A stretch of 64,000 bases of DNA, taken from positions 4,154,001 through 4,218,000 of the forward strand of contig NZ_CP031704.1 of assembly GCF_003428335.1 (NCBI RefSeq), given 5' to 3'. The notes beneath the pieces are model-generated. The model made no database searches. It was not told the origin of the DNA and worked only from the letters and a program-made list of their open reading frames with translations. Source of the stretch: Solimonas sp. K1W22B-7 (lineage in GTDB: Bacteria; Pseudomonadota; Gammaproteobacteria; Nevskiales; Nevskiaceae). The translations under genes and the position numbers were made by a program. Shown one piece after another: positions 43,977 through 52,142 of the stretch. How positions within the stretch are numbered: position 1 is the first letter of the stretch; each line of letters opens with the position of its first letter.

Positions 43977-45239
43977 ATGGCGCAGGCACAAGCCGTAACA
44001 AAGGGCGCAAAAAAGGCGCCCAAGATCGAGATCATCAAGGAACATACCTTCAAGTGGGAGGGTATGGACCGCAAGGGTCAGCGCGTCAAGGGGCAGAGCG
44101 TCGGCCCCAGCGAGAGCATGATCAAGACCCAGCTGCGCAAGCAGGGCATCAATCCCACTTCGGTGCGGCAGCAGTCGGCGCTGTTCGCCGCCGGCAAGAA
44201 GAAATCGATCACCGCCACCGACATCTCCATCTTCAGCCGTCAGATGGCGACGATGATGGCCGCCGGCGTGCCGCTGGTGCAGGCACTGGAAATCGTCGGC
44301 CGCGGACATGAAAACGCCTCGATGCAGGACATGATCCTGGGCATCAAGAGCAACATCGAGGGCGGCAACTCCTTCGCCTCCAGCCTGGCCAAGTACCCCT
44401 TGCAGTTCGACGACCTGTTCGTCAACCTGGTGGACGCCGGCGAGAAATCCGGCGCGCTGGAAACGCTGCTGGAAAAGATCGCCACCTACAAAGAAAAGAC
44501 GGAGTTGATCAAGAAGAAGGTCAAGAAGGCCTTGACCTATCCGACGGCGGTGCTGGTCGTCGCCTTCGTCGTCACCGGCATTCTTCTGTACTTCGTCGTG
44601 CCGACCTTCGCCGAACTGTTCCAGGGCTTCGGCGCCGACCTGCCGGCCTTCACCAAGTTCGTCATCGGCATGTCCGAGTTCATCCAGGCGAAATGGTGGC
44701 TGATCCTGCTGATCGTCGGCGGCACCGGCTACGGCTTCTTCGAAGCGAAGCGCCGTTCCAGGAACTTCCGGCGTTTCATGGACCGCGTCATGCTCAAGGT
44801 GCCGATCGTCGGCGACATCCTCTACAAGTCCGCCATCGCCCGCTTCAACCGCACCCTCTCCACCATGTTTGCCGCCGGCGTGCCGCTGGTGGAAGCGATG
44901 GACTCGGTGGCCAGGGCCGCCGGCAACATCGTCTTCGAGGAAGCCATCTTCATCATGCGCGACCGTGTCTCCACCGGCCAGCAGCTGCAGCTGACCATGC
45001 AGCAGTCGGGCCTGTTCCCCAACATGGCGGTGCAGATGGTCGCCATCGGCGAGGAATCCGGCGCCCTGGACGAAATGTGCGCCAAGGTCGCCGACTTCTA
45101 CGAAGCGGAGGTCGACGCGATGGTCGACGCCCTGTCGAGCCTGCTGGAGCCGATGATCATGGCCTTCCTCGGCATCGTCGTCGGCGGCCTGGTCACCGCC
45201 ATGTACCTGCCGATCTTCAAGCTCGGCCAGGCAATCTAA
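43977..45239 (+). CDS. pilC: Type IV pilus inner-membrane platform protein PilC
   Basis: A 420-residue protein with two T2SF domains separated by hydrophobic segments. The first domain has FSRQMATMMAAGVPLVQALEIV, and the repeat in the second is FNRTLSTMFAAGVPLVEAMDSV. The C-terminus ends in a membrane segment before MYLPIFKLGQAI. It is the inner-membrane platform that couples PilB to pilin addition. It begins 21 bp after pilB. Confidence 0.96.
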   Translation: MAQAQAVTKGAKKAPKIEIIKEHTFKWEGMDRKGQRVKGQSVGPSESMIKTQLRKQGINPTSVRQQSALFAAGKKKSITATDISIFSRQMATMMAAGVPLVQALEIVGRGHENASMQDMILGIKSNIEGGNSFASSLAKYPLQFDDLFVNLVDAGEKSGALETLLEKIATYKEKTELIKKKVKKALTYPTAVLVVAFVVTGILLYFVVPTFAELFQGFGADLPAFTKFVIGMSEFIQAKWWLILLIVGGTGYGFFEAKRRSRNFRRFMDRVMLKVPIVGDILYKSAIARFNRTLSTMFAAGVPLVEAMDSVARAAGNIVFEEAIFIMRDRVSTGQQLQLTMQQSGLFPNMAVQMVAIGEESGALDEMCAKVADFYEAEVDAMVDALSSLLEPMIMAFLGIVVGGLVTAMYLPIFKLGQAI

Positions 45240-45263
45240 CCGACACCACAAGATTCGACCGTC

Positions 45264-46124
45264 ATGACGCTTATCGAGGGGCTGCAAGCCAGCCCCGGCT
45301 TGTTGATTTTTTTCTGCGGCCTGGTGGGCCTGGTGGTCGGCAGCTTCCTCAACGTCGTGATCCTGCGCCTGCCGCGCATGCTCGAGATCGGCTGGAAGCG
45401 GGAGTGCCGCGAGATGCTCGAGCTGCCGCCCGAGCCGGCCGAGAAGCTGTCGCTGCTGTCGCCGCCCTCGCGCTGCCCGTCCTGCGGCACCGGCATCAAG
45501 CCCTGGCACAACGTCCCGGTCGTGGGCTGGCTGATCCTGCGCGGCCGCTGCGCCGGCTGCAGCGCCGCCATCTCGCCGCAGTACCCGCTGGTGGAGGCTG
45601 CCACCGCCCTGCTGTCCGGCGTCTGCGCCTGGCACTTCGGCTGGGGCCCGCAGCTGGCCGGCGCCCTGGTGCTGACCTGGGCCCTGGTGACGCTGACGGT
45701 GATCGACCTGCGGACCATGCTGCTGCCGGACATCATCACCCTGCCGCTGCTGTGGCTGGGCCTGCTGCTGGCGTTGCAGCCGGTGTTCACCGACCTGCCC
45801 AGCGCCGTCATCGGCGCCGCCGCCGGCTATCTCAGCCTGTGGTCGATCTACCACCTGTTCCGCATCCTCACCGGCAAGGAGGGCATGGGCTACGGCGACT
45901 TCAAGCTGCTGGCCGCGCTTGGCGCCTGGATGGGCTGGGCGGCCCTGCCCGGCACCATCCTGCTGTCCTCGGTGGTCGGCGCAGTGGTCGGCATCGGCAT
46001 GATCGTGCTGCGGGGGCGCGACCGGCAGCTGCCGATCCCCTTCGGGCCTTACCTGGCCGCCGCCGGCTGGCTCTGGCTGATCTGGGGCGATACGATCAAG
46101 GCTGCGTACCTGAGCACCTACTGA
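45264..46124 (+). CDS. pilD: Prepilin peptidase/N-methyltransferase PilD
   Basis: A 286-residue polytopic peptidase. It has a tetracysteine zinc motif (CPSCG and CAGC in the first cytoplasmic loop) and two catalytic aspartates, in VIDLRTMLLPD and GYGDFKLLA. It cuts the pilA leader before the Phe and methylates the new end. The stop codon overlaps the coaE start (TGATG). Confidence 0.96.
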   Translation: MTLIEGLQASPGLLIFFCGLVGLVVGSFLNVVILRLPRMLEIGWKRECREMLELPPEPAEKLSLLSPPSRCPSCGTGIKPWHNVPVVGWLILRGRCAGCSAAISPQYPLVEAATALLSGVCAWHFGWGPQLAGALVLTWALVTLTVIDLRTMLLPDIITLPLLWLGLLLALQPVFTDLPSAVIGAAAGYLSLWSIYHLFRILTGKEGMGYGDFKLLAALGAWMGWAALPGTILLSSVVGAVVGIGMIVLRGRDRQLPIPFGPYLAAAGWLWLIWGDTIKAAYLSTY

Positions 46125-46771
46125 TGCCTCGTCTCACCGTCGGACTGACGGGGGGCATTGCCAGCGGCAAGTCCCTCATCGCGGACTATTTCATGGAGCT
46201 GGGCGTCCCCGTGCTGGACGCCGACCAGGTCGCGCGCGACGTGGTCGCCCCCGGTGCCCCCGCCCTGCTGGAGATTGCCCGCAGCTTCGGCCGCCAGTTC
46301 CTGCAGCCCGACGGCCAGCTGGACCGCCGCAAGATGCGCGAGAAGGTCTTCATGGAGCCTGCCGCCCGGCAATCCCTGGAGGCCATCACCCACCCCCACA
46401 TCCGCAAGCGCATGACCCAGTGGCGCGACGCCCAGGCCTCCGCCTACTGCATGCTCAGCGTCGCCATCCTGGTGGAATCCGGCATGCGCGACCTGGTCGA
46501 CCGCGTGCTGGTGGTGGACGTGACCCCCGAGACCCAGCTGGCGCGCCTGCAGGACCGCGACCGCATCGGCGAAGACCTGGCGCAGCGCATGCTGCAGGCC
46601 CAGGCCTCGCGCCGCGAGCGCCTGGCCGCCGCCCACGACATCATCGCCAATACAGGCTCCATGGCCGCGGCCCGCGCCGCGGTGGAGGAACTGCATGCCT
46701 ACTACCTGTCCATCGCCCGCACCGGCGAGATTTACTCACGCGGCCTGAGTTTGCCCAGATCTGTGATCTAG
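46124..46771 (+). CDS. coaE: Dephospho-CoA kinase
   Basis: A 215-residue kinase with P-loop GLTGGIASGKS (7-17), LDADQVARDVV and the lid block RLQDRDRIGED. It catalyses the last step of coenzyme A synthesis. The ATG overlaps the pilD stop by one base. pilD-coaE-zapD-yacG is the conserved gammaproteobacterial order. Confidence 0.95.
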   Translation: MPRLTVGLTGGIASGKSLIADYFMELGVPVLDADQVARDVVAPGAPALLEIARSFGRQFLQPDGQLDRRKMREKVFMEPAARQSLEAITHPHIRKRMTQWRDAQASAYCMLSVAILVESGMRDLVDRVLVVDVTPETQLARLQDRDRIGEDLAQRMLQAQASRRERLAAAHDIIANTGSMAAARAAVEELHAYYLSIARTGEIYSRGLSLPRSVI

Positions 46772-46806
46772 GACACAATTCTGACTTCCCTGGCAATCCT
46801 AGAGCC

Positions 46807-47583
46807 GTGACCCACGCAGCCGAGCTGGTCACCTTCGAACAACCGCTGACCGAAAAGGTCCGGACGTTCCTGCGCCTGGAATTCCTGTTCGCCCAGCACC
46901 AGCACCACCGCGCCGACGACAGCCCTTTCGGGGCCCGGTCCACGCTGCATGCCCTGCTGGACATCCTGGTGGTGATCTCGCGTTCCGACCTGAAGAACGA
47001 GATTCTCAAGGAACTGACCGACCAGCACGCCCACCTGACGCGCCTGTCTGCCAAGCCCGGGGTCGACCCGGCCCTGCTCAAGGGCGTGCTCGCCGAGATC
47101 ACCCAGGCCGTCAACGGCATGCAGCAGCTGGCCACGCAGTTCGCCAACTCCCTGCTGCGCGGCAACGACTTCCTGACCACGGTCCTGAGCCGCGCCAGCA
47201 TCCCCGGCGGCACCTGCGCCTTCGACCTGCCGATCTACCACCACTGGCTGGCGCGTCCGGAAGCGCAGAACCGCGCCGACCTCGACGCCTGGTTCGCCGA
47301 CCTGCGGCCCTTCCAGCAGGCCATCAACCTGTACCTCAAGCTGCTGCGCAACAGCGTGCCGGCCCAGCAGGCCGTGGCGCGCGGCGGCATCTACATCCAG
47401 ACCCCCCAGGCACCCTGCGTGCTGCTGCGGGTCACGGTGCCGGTGGAAGCCCGCGTCTATCCCGAGATCAGCGCCGGCAAGCACCGCTTCACGGTGCGCT
47501 TCATGTCGGCCGGCGACGTCAACGCCCGCAGCCACCAAGCCACCGTGGACGTGCCCTTCCATATCCAGTGCTGCGCGCTGTGA
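46807..47583 (+). CDS. zapD: Cell division protein ZapD
   Basis: A 258-residue ZapD (DUF1342), which bundles FtsZ filaments. It starts at GTG 46807 (VTHAAELVTFEQPLTEKVRTF), since family similarity begins just there and no ATG is available. Helical blocks LDILVVISRSDLKNEILKEL and a beta-rich C-terminal half follow. The stop TGA overlaps the yacG GTG start. Confidence 0.93.
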   Translation: MTHAAELVTFEQPLTEKVRTFLRLEFLFAQHQHHRADDSPFGARSTLHALLDILVVISRSDLKNEILKELTDQHAHLTRLSAKPGVDPALLKGVLAEITQAVNGMQQLATQFANSLLRGNDFLTTVLSRASIPGGTCAFDLPIYHHWLARPEAQNRADLDAWFADLRPFQQAINLYLKLLRNSVPAQQAVARGGIYIQTPQAPCVLLRVTVPVEARVYPEISAGKHRFTVRFMSAGDVNARSHQATVDVPFHIQCCAL

Positions 47584-47786
47584 ACCGAAAGATTGCCTGT
47601 CGGCAGTGCGGCAAGCAGGCCATCCTGGACCCGTCGAACCCCTGGCGCCCGTTCTGCTCCGAGCGCTGCAAGACGCTGGACCTGGGCGAATGGTTCGGCG
47701 AGCGCTACACCATCCCGGCCGAGTCGCAGGACGACTTCAACGATGCCGCGGATCTGCCGCCGCCGGGTTTGCCGCGGCATCAGTAG
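47580..47786 (+). CDS. yacG: DNA gyrase inhibitor YacG (small zinc protein)
   Basis: A 68-residue zinc-binding protein with cysteines in CRQCGK and FCSERCKTLDLGEW, the YacG signature. The start is GTG 47580, overlapping the zapD stop (GTGA); an upstream GTG at 47568 would add four residues. YacG binds GyrB and inhibits gyrase in E. coli. Confidence 0.9.
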   Translation: MNRKIACRQCGKQAILDPSNPWRPFCSERCKTLDLGEWFGERYTIPAESQDDFNDAADLPPPGLPRHQ

Positions 47787-47824
47787 CCCGACCCAGCTCC
47801 TGCAAGCCCCGCGTTGCTTGTCTT

Positions 47825-47864
47825 CCCTCGCCCTTTGCGGGAGAAGGACCGAGGGAGAGGGGGA
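47825..47864. repeat. REP-like palindrome between convergent yacG and the Nudix gene
   Basis: CCCTCGCCC-TTTGCGGGAGAAGGACCGAGGGAGAGGGGG is related to the mltF/def element at 22518-22655 (shared CCCTCGCCC, GCGGGAGA and GAGAGGGG words). It fills the gap between two convergent genes, a typical REP position. Confidence 0.55.
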
Positions 47865-47898
47865 ACATGCAGCGGCTACCAGCGCTTGCCGCGTCCTC

Positions 47899-48840
47899 TC
47901 ACCAATACGCCCTGATCCCCGCCACGCCTTGCGCGTAGGCGGCGAATGCCTCTTCCCGCTGTGCCGGCCCGACACCGCCGAGCCCGTACACCGGCAACTG
48001 CAGCGCCGCCGTCCATTCCGCGAAACGCTCCCAGCCCAGCGGCGACATACCCGGGTGCGTCGCCGTGGCCCGCACCGGTCCCAGCACCGCCGAGGCGAAG
48101 CCCAGCCGCGCCGCACGCTCCAGTTCCTGCGGCATATGGCAGGAGGCATGGCAGTGCAGCCCCGCCGGCAGCGACTCCAGCATCGCCAGCACCACCGAAG
48201 TCGCATGCCAGCCCGCGCCCAGCTGCACCGACAGCGCAGCGCCGCGGTCCAGCACCAGCCGCAGGCCCTGCGCCGTGCAGGGCGGCGCCAGGCGCCGCGC
48301 CAGCACCGCATAGGCCGCGTCATCCAGCCCCGGCCGCCGCAGGCGCAGCAGCGCGCCCGCCGGCAGTTGCGCAAGGCGCTGCAGCAAAAAGGCCTCGTCG
48401 GCATCCGGCGGAGTGAACACGTAGTCGGCCGGCAGACGTAACGCGCCAGCGATCGGCAGCACCGTCGGCAGCACCTGCGGATGTACCGCCAGCTCCTGCG
48501 CCGTCACCCAGGCCAGCGCCTGCTCCTCGCGGCCATGCGGCTCGCCGTCGAAGCGGTCGATCAGCCAGGTGTCGAGCAGCACCGTGCGGTTGGTGTACTC
48601 GTGACGGAAGCGGATCAGCGGCCGGGCGCCGCGCACCTCCACGCCCAGTTCCTCGTGCAGCTCGCGCTCCAGCGCCTGCCGCGTGGTCTCGCCCGGCTCA
48701 ATCTTGCCGCCGGGGAACTCCCAGGAGCCCGCCGCCACCTTGCCCGCCGGCCGCTGGGCCAGCAGCACCTTGCCGTCGCGCACCAGCACGCCGCAGGCCA
48801 CCGCCAGCACCGGTTTCGTGGCTGGCGCAGCTTGATTCAC
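47899..48840 (-). CDS. Nudix hydrolase (MutT) fused to a thiamine-phosphate-synthase-like domain
   Basis: A 313-residue fusion. The N-terminal Nudix domain reads VACGVLVRDGKVLLAQRP and has the complete Nudix box GGKIEPGETTRQALERELHEELG, split here as two halves for clarity: GGKIEPGETTRQA and LERELHEELG. The C-terminal ~140 residues resemble the ThiE/TenI barrel (HASCHMPQELERAARLG, AVLGPV, PVYGLGGV). This fusion is common in gammaproteobacteria; the Nudix half probably clears 8-oxo-dGTP. GTG 48840 overlaps the argJ stop. Confidence 0.9.
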   Translation of the reverse strand: MNQAAPATKPVLAVACGVLVRDGKVLLAQRPAGKVAAGSWEFPGGKIEPGETTRQALERELHEELGVEVRGARPLIRFRHEYTNRTVLLDTWLIDRFDGEPHGREEQALAWVTAQELAVHPQVLPTVLPIAGALRLPADYVFTPPDADEAFLLQRLAQLPAGALLRLRRPGLDDAAYAVLARRLAPPCTAQGLRLVLDRGAALSVQLGAGWHATSVVLAMLESLPAGLHCHASCHMPQELERAARLGFASAVLGPVRATATHPGMSPLGWERFAEWTAALQLPVYGLGGVGPAQREEAFAAYAQGVAGIRAYW

Positions 48841-50057
48841 GTGCGGTACTCGGCGTTGATCTTGACGTAGTCGTAGCTGAAGTCGCAGGTCCACACCGTC
48901 ACGCCGGCGTCGCCGCGACCCAGGTCGATGCGGATGCGGTACTCCGGCCTGGCGAACACCGCCGCGCCGCGCTCCTCGCGGTAGTCCGGGTGCGGCTCGC
49001 CGCTGACCAGCAGCTCCACCTCGTCGATGCGCACGCTGATGCGCGAGACGTCCAGCGCCTCGATGCCGCTGCGCCCCACCGCTGCCAGGATGCGGCCCCA
49101 GTTGGCGTCGCCGGCGAAAGCCGCGGTCTTGAACAGCGGCGAATGCGCCAGGGCGTAGGCCGCCAGGCGCGCCTCCGCCTCGCTCTTCGCGTGGGCGATC
49201 TCGATGGTGATGAAGCGCGTCGCGCCCTCGCCGTCGCGCACGATGGCCTGGGCCAGCTCCGTGCAGACCTCGGTCACCGCCGCCGCGATCGCGGCGTAGT
49301 CCGGATGCCGCTCGTCCACGTCCGCCGTGCCCACCTGGGCGGTAGCGAACAGCACGCAGGAATCGTTGGTGGAGGTATCGCCGTCCACCGTCACGCAATT
49401 GAAGGACTTGCTCACCGCCGTGTCGAGACAGGCCTGGGTCGCCGCCGGCGTCAGGCGCGCATCGGTGCCGACGAAGGCCAGCAGTGTCGCCATGTCCGGG
49501 CAGATCATGCCCGCGCCTTTGGAGATGCCCGTCACCGTCACCGTGCCCTGCGAGGTCTGCACCTGGCGGCTGGCACCCTTGGGCAGCGTGTCGGTGGTCA
49601 TGATCGTGCGGCTGGCCTGCATCCAGCCCTCGGTGACCAGATCCGCCTTGGCCGCCGGCAGCGCGGAGGCGACCCGCTCGGCCGGCAGCTTCTGACCGAT
49701 CACGCCGGTGGAGAACGGCAGCACCTGCGCAGGCTGACAGCCCAGCTGCGCCGCCGCCGCCGCCATCGTCGCCAGTGCCGCATCAACGCCCGCGGTGCCG
49801 GTCCCGGCATTGGCGTTGCCCGAGTTGATCAGCAGCCCACGGATCGCGGTGCCCTGGCCCAGCGCCTCGCGGCACAGCTGTACCGGCGCCGCGCAGAAGG
49901 CATTGCGGGTGAACACCCCCGCCACCCGCGACCCCGGCGCCAGCTCGATCAGCAGCAGGTCCTTGCGCCCCGGCTTCTTGATCGCCGCCTCGGCACTGCC
50001 CAGGCGGCAACCGGCCACCGGCAACAGGGATACGGGAGCGTGGAGATTGACGGCCAT
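48837..50057 (-). CDS. argJ: Bifunctional glutamate N-acetyltransferase/amino-acid acetyltransferase ArgJ
   Basis: A 406-residue ArgJ. It has the autoproteolytic site in KGAGMICPDMATLLAFVGTD, where the chain cuts before the Thr of MATLL, giving the N-terminal nucleophile of the beta chain. Other blocks are LLINSGNANAGTG, QVLPFSTGVIGQ and CVTVDGDTSTNDS. The enzyme recycles the acetyl group in arginine synthesis. It overlaps the downstream Nudix gene by 4 bp, so the two are translationally coupled. Confidence 0.95.
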   Translation of the reverse strand: MAVNLHAPVSLLPVAGCRLGSAEAAIKKPGRKDLLLIELAPGSRVAGVFTRNAFCAAPVQLCREALGQGTAIRGLLINSGNANAGTGTAGVDAALATMAAAAAQLGCQPAQVLPFSTGVIGQKLPAERVASALPAAKADLVTEGWMQASRTIMTTDTLPKGASRQVQTSQGTVTVTGISKGAGMICPDMATLLAFVGTDARLTPAATQACLDTAVSKSFNCVTVDGDTSTNDSCVLFATAQVGTADVDERHPDYAAIAAAVTEVCTELAQAIVRDGEGATRFITIEIAHAKSEAEARLAAYALAHSPLFKTAAFAGDANWGRILAAVGRSGIEALDVSRISVRIDEVELLVSGEPHPDYREERGAAVFARPEYRIRIDLGRGDAGVTVWTCDFSYDYVKINAEYRT

Positions 50058-50515
50058 GACGGGGTACCGGTGAAAAGGGGTGAATGGGCGCGGATTTTAG
50101 CCGGTATCCGCAATCGCGAAAGCCCGCTCCGCTCCTGCCTGCCCGGGAGGCCGGCGCAGGCCAGCGCGGTGTGGCCAAAGGCAGGAAGGCGGAGTGACGA
50201 GGGCAATGCGCTGCTTTCCACCTCAGGAAATTGCCTGGCTTTGCCGGCAACGCTGGCAGGTCGAACTGGACTTCCGCTCCATCAATGGCCGTGCCTTGAA
50301 GCAGTGCCATTGGGATCATTGATCCGCCCTCAGGCTTTTTGTCTGCGTCGTGGTTCCTCCCGAGGCCACCTGACGCTGCCGTCAGATTGCGAACTGGCCG
50401 CGACTAGCGTGAAATCCTTGCCGTAATCCCAGGACGGGCACCCGCGGCGAAGCTGCGGGGGCAGCTTCCTCCGCCACCCGATGTTGCTGCACTGTTCTTT
50501 TGGGGGAGTCAGGGA
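50058..50515. other. Intergenic region between argJ and the OmpA-domain gene
   Basis: A 458-bp gap that should hold divergent promoters. Two structures stand out: a 13-base dyad GGATCA-T-TGATCC at 50313-50325, and a perfect hairpin GAAGCTGC-GGGG-GCAGCTTC at 50449-50468, 48 bp before the next start. No credible gene or small RNA was found. A minus-strand open frame starting at 50319 that runs into argJ in another frame has no recognisable similarity. Confidence 0.6.
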
Positions 50516-51808
50516 ATGGAAACGCTGCGATGGGCGATGCTGGTTGTCCTGGTGATGGTTGCGGCCATCGGCTTGTGGATTTTCTCGGGGGGAAACAGCT
50601 ACCAGAACCGGTCGGCTGTAGTTGTCCAGGGTCCGGACGTGACCTTGCCGCTCCCCCCGACATCATTGGACGACGATGACGACGGTGTTGCAGACGCCAA
50701 GGACCGGTGTCCTGGCACGCCGCGCGGCATCCGCACTGACGCGGGCGGCTGCCCTGTCGCACAGGCTGGGGCTGGCCGCCCAGGTCCCGTCGGCTTCGGC
50801 CCAGACAGCGCGGAGCTCACCCAGCCCGCGAAGGAAGGTCTCGACTCCTTTGCCGAGGCCCTCAGGGCCCAGCCCGGTCAGCGCATCGAAATTGTCGGCC
50901 ACGCCGATGGCACGGAGACCCCTTCCGACGCAATGGCCCAGGCTTTGTCCGAACGACGTGCGACATCGGTCAAAAACTATCTCATCGCTCGGGGCATCTC
51001 CCCTCAACAGCTGCGCGTAGCGGCGTACGGGGAGACCCAGCCCAAGGAAAGCAACGAAACAGACGCGGGGCGCACGGCAAATCGCCGTGTCGAACTGCAA
51101 GTCACTTCTGCGCCGCCGACACCGATTCCGCCGCCCCCGGTTGCGACCCCCGCCCCCAGCGATCCGCAGATCGTCGACAACCTGCTGGCCCCTCTGCGCA
51201 CCGCTGCGATCCTGTACGACGCGCCCCTGTCGATCCAGCAAGGCTCCTACGCCGTGTTCACGGTGCAACTGCAGCCGCAGGCAAAAGAGAGTGACCTGCG
51301 CAAGCAACGGCAAGCGGAGAGCGCGCGAACCGCGCAGGCGGTCGAAAGCACCGGAACGCCCGCAAAGGCGGGCGGTGGCGCTTCCGATGAGACAAGACGC
51401 ATCACCACCGGCAAGACCAGGATCTCCAACTACGTGACGGCCAGCCTCGTCGGCGCAGGTATCGACGTGGCCGCGCCCGCTGACATCTCCCAGCTGGTCA
51501 GCAACTCGGAGGTCACGCACTTCAACTGGATCGTTGTCGCCAGGAACCCGGGGCGGCACTCGCTGACGTTCACGCTGACCACGCAATTCGACGTCGGCGG
51601 CAGCAAACCCTACCGCCTGAAAACAGCGGAGTTCGACATCCTCGTCAAGCCCATCGCCCTGAAAACCCGGGCCAGGGACTGGGTCAACAACAACCTGCAG
51701 TGGATCTGGACCACCTTCGTGCTGCCCCTGATCGTTTTTGTCTGGAACGAAATCAAGCTCAGGATGAAGAGCGGCAGGAAGGAGGGGGCTGGCGCGTCAA
51801 CCGGATGA
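50516..51808 (+). CDS. OmpA-domain protein with thrombospondin-3 repeat and membrane segments at both ends
   Basis: A 430-residue protein. A membrane segment spans about residues 7-25. A calcium-binding TSP3-like repeat (DDDDDGVADAKDRCPGTPRG) follows, then an OmpA peptidoglycan-binding domain from about 95 to 200, with GHADGTET and the NRRVEL arginine. A proline-rich linker leads to a domain of about 170 residues of no known family. A second membrane segment (about 395-412) precedes a short basic tail. Typical OmpA-domain proteins lack the C-terminal anchor. The gene is alone, with an own terminator. Role unknown. Confidence 0.8.
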   Translation: METLRWAMLVVLVMVAAIGLWIFSGGNSYQNRSAVVVQGPDVTLPLPPTSLDDDDDGVADAKDRCPGTPRGIRTDAGGCPVAQAGAGRPGPVGFGPDSAELTQPAKEGLDSFAEALRAQPGQRIEIVGHADGTETPSDAMAQALSERRATSVKNYLIARGISPQQLRVAAYGETQPKESNETDAGRTANRRVELQVTSAPPTPIPPPPVATPAPSDPQIVDNLLAPLRTAAILYDAPLSIQQGSYAVFTVQLQPQAKESDLRKQRQAESARTAQAVESTGTPAKAGGGASDETRRITTGKTRISNYVTASLVGAGIDVAAPADISQLVSNSEVTHFNWIVVARNPGRHSLTFTLTTQFDVGGSKPYRLKTAEFDILVKPIALKTRARDWVNNNLQWIWTTFVLPLIVFVWNEIKLRMKSGRKEGAGASTG

Positions 51809-51917
51809 ACGGGGCGAAGCGGCCGTCGTCTCTTCCGCTCCTGTTCGGAAAAATTCCGTCATCCCATCCGTGCCACACCGACGGAGAATACGCGCAGGGA
51901 CCTTGCATCCAGAATCC

Positions 51918-51944
51918 AGCCCGGCTATCCGCCGGGCTTTTTTT
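51918..51944 (+). terminator. Intrinsic terminator of the OmpA-domain gene
   Basis: AGCCCGGC-TATCC-GCCGGGCT forms an 8-bp stem followed by a run of seven T, 110 bp after the stop. Confidence 0.88.
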
Positions 51945-51959
51945 GTGAGGGGAGAGGAA

Positions 51960-52118
51960 GAAAAGCCCGTCGACGAAATCCGCCATCTGCGCCGCCTTGA
52001 ACGCCGTCCGCGCCTCGGCGCGCGCCTGGCAGGCGGCGAGATTGGGGGGAGCCGGACAGCAAATCCGCATGCCGCGGGATGCGAAGCAGCGTGAGCACGA
52101 TCAAGTATCCCTTTTCAC
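51960..52118 (-). pseudogene. Glutathione S-transferase C-terminal fragment, frameshifted
   Basis: On the minus strand, YLIVLTLLRIPRHADLLSGSP is followed, in another frame, by PNLAACQARAEARTAFKAAQMADFVDG. Together they match the end of the intact glutathione S-transferase at 53921-54577 (LLMVSVLRILRHTDLLAAFPNLVAYQARAEARPAF...MGDFVD). The first ~170 residues are absent, one frameshift splits the rest, and the normal stop after DFVD is lost so the frame runs into the terminator. It is a relic of a second copy. Confidence 0.8.
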
Positions 52119-52142
52119 CCAATCCCGCTTCGCGCCTCTCCC

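Noticed and set aside
42192-45854. A 1220-residue open frame on the minus strand across pilB, pilC and pilD
   Set aside because: It is antisense to three well-supported pilus genes. Its translation is rich in Gly, Val, Asp, Gln and His with no domain, and no ribosome site. High GC keeps antisense frames open.
34741-46124. A complete O-oligosaccharyltransferase (PilO/TfpO) beside pilA
   Set aside because: No Wzy_C-type protein or TfpO signature is seen. Only the GT-C-like protein could play a transferase role, and that is inference.
49783-50319. A 178-residue minus-strand frame upstream of and into argJ
   Set aside because: It overlaps the argJ start in another frame and has no recognisable domain.
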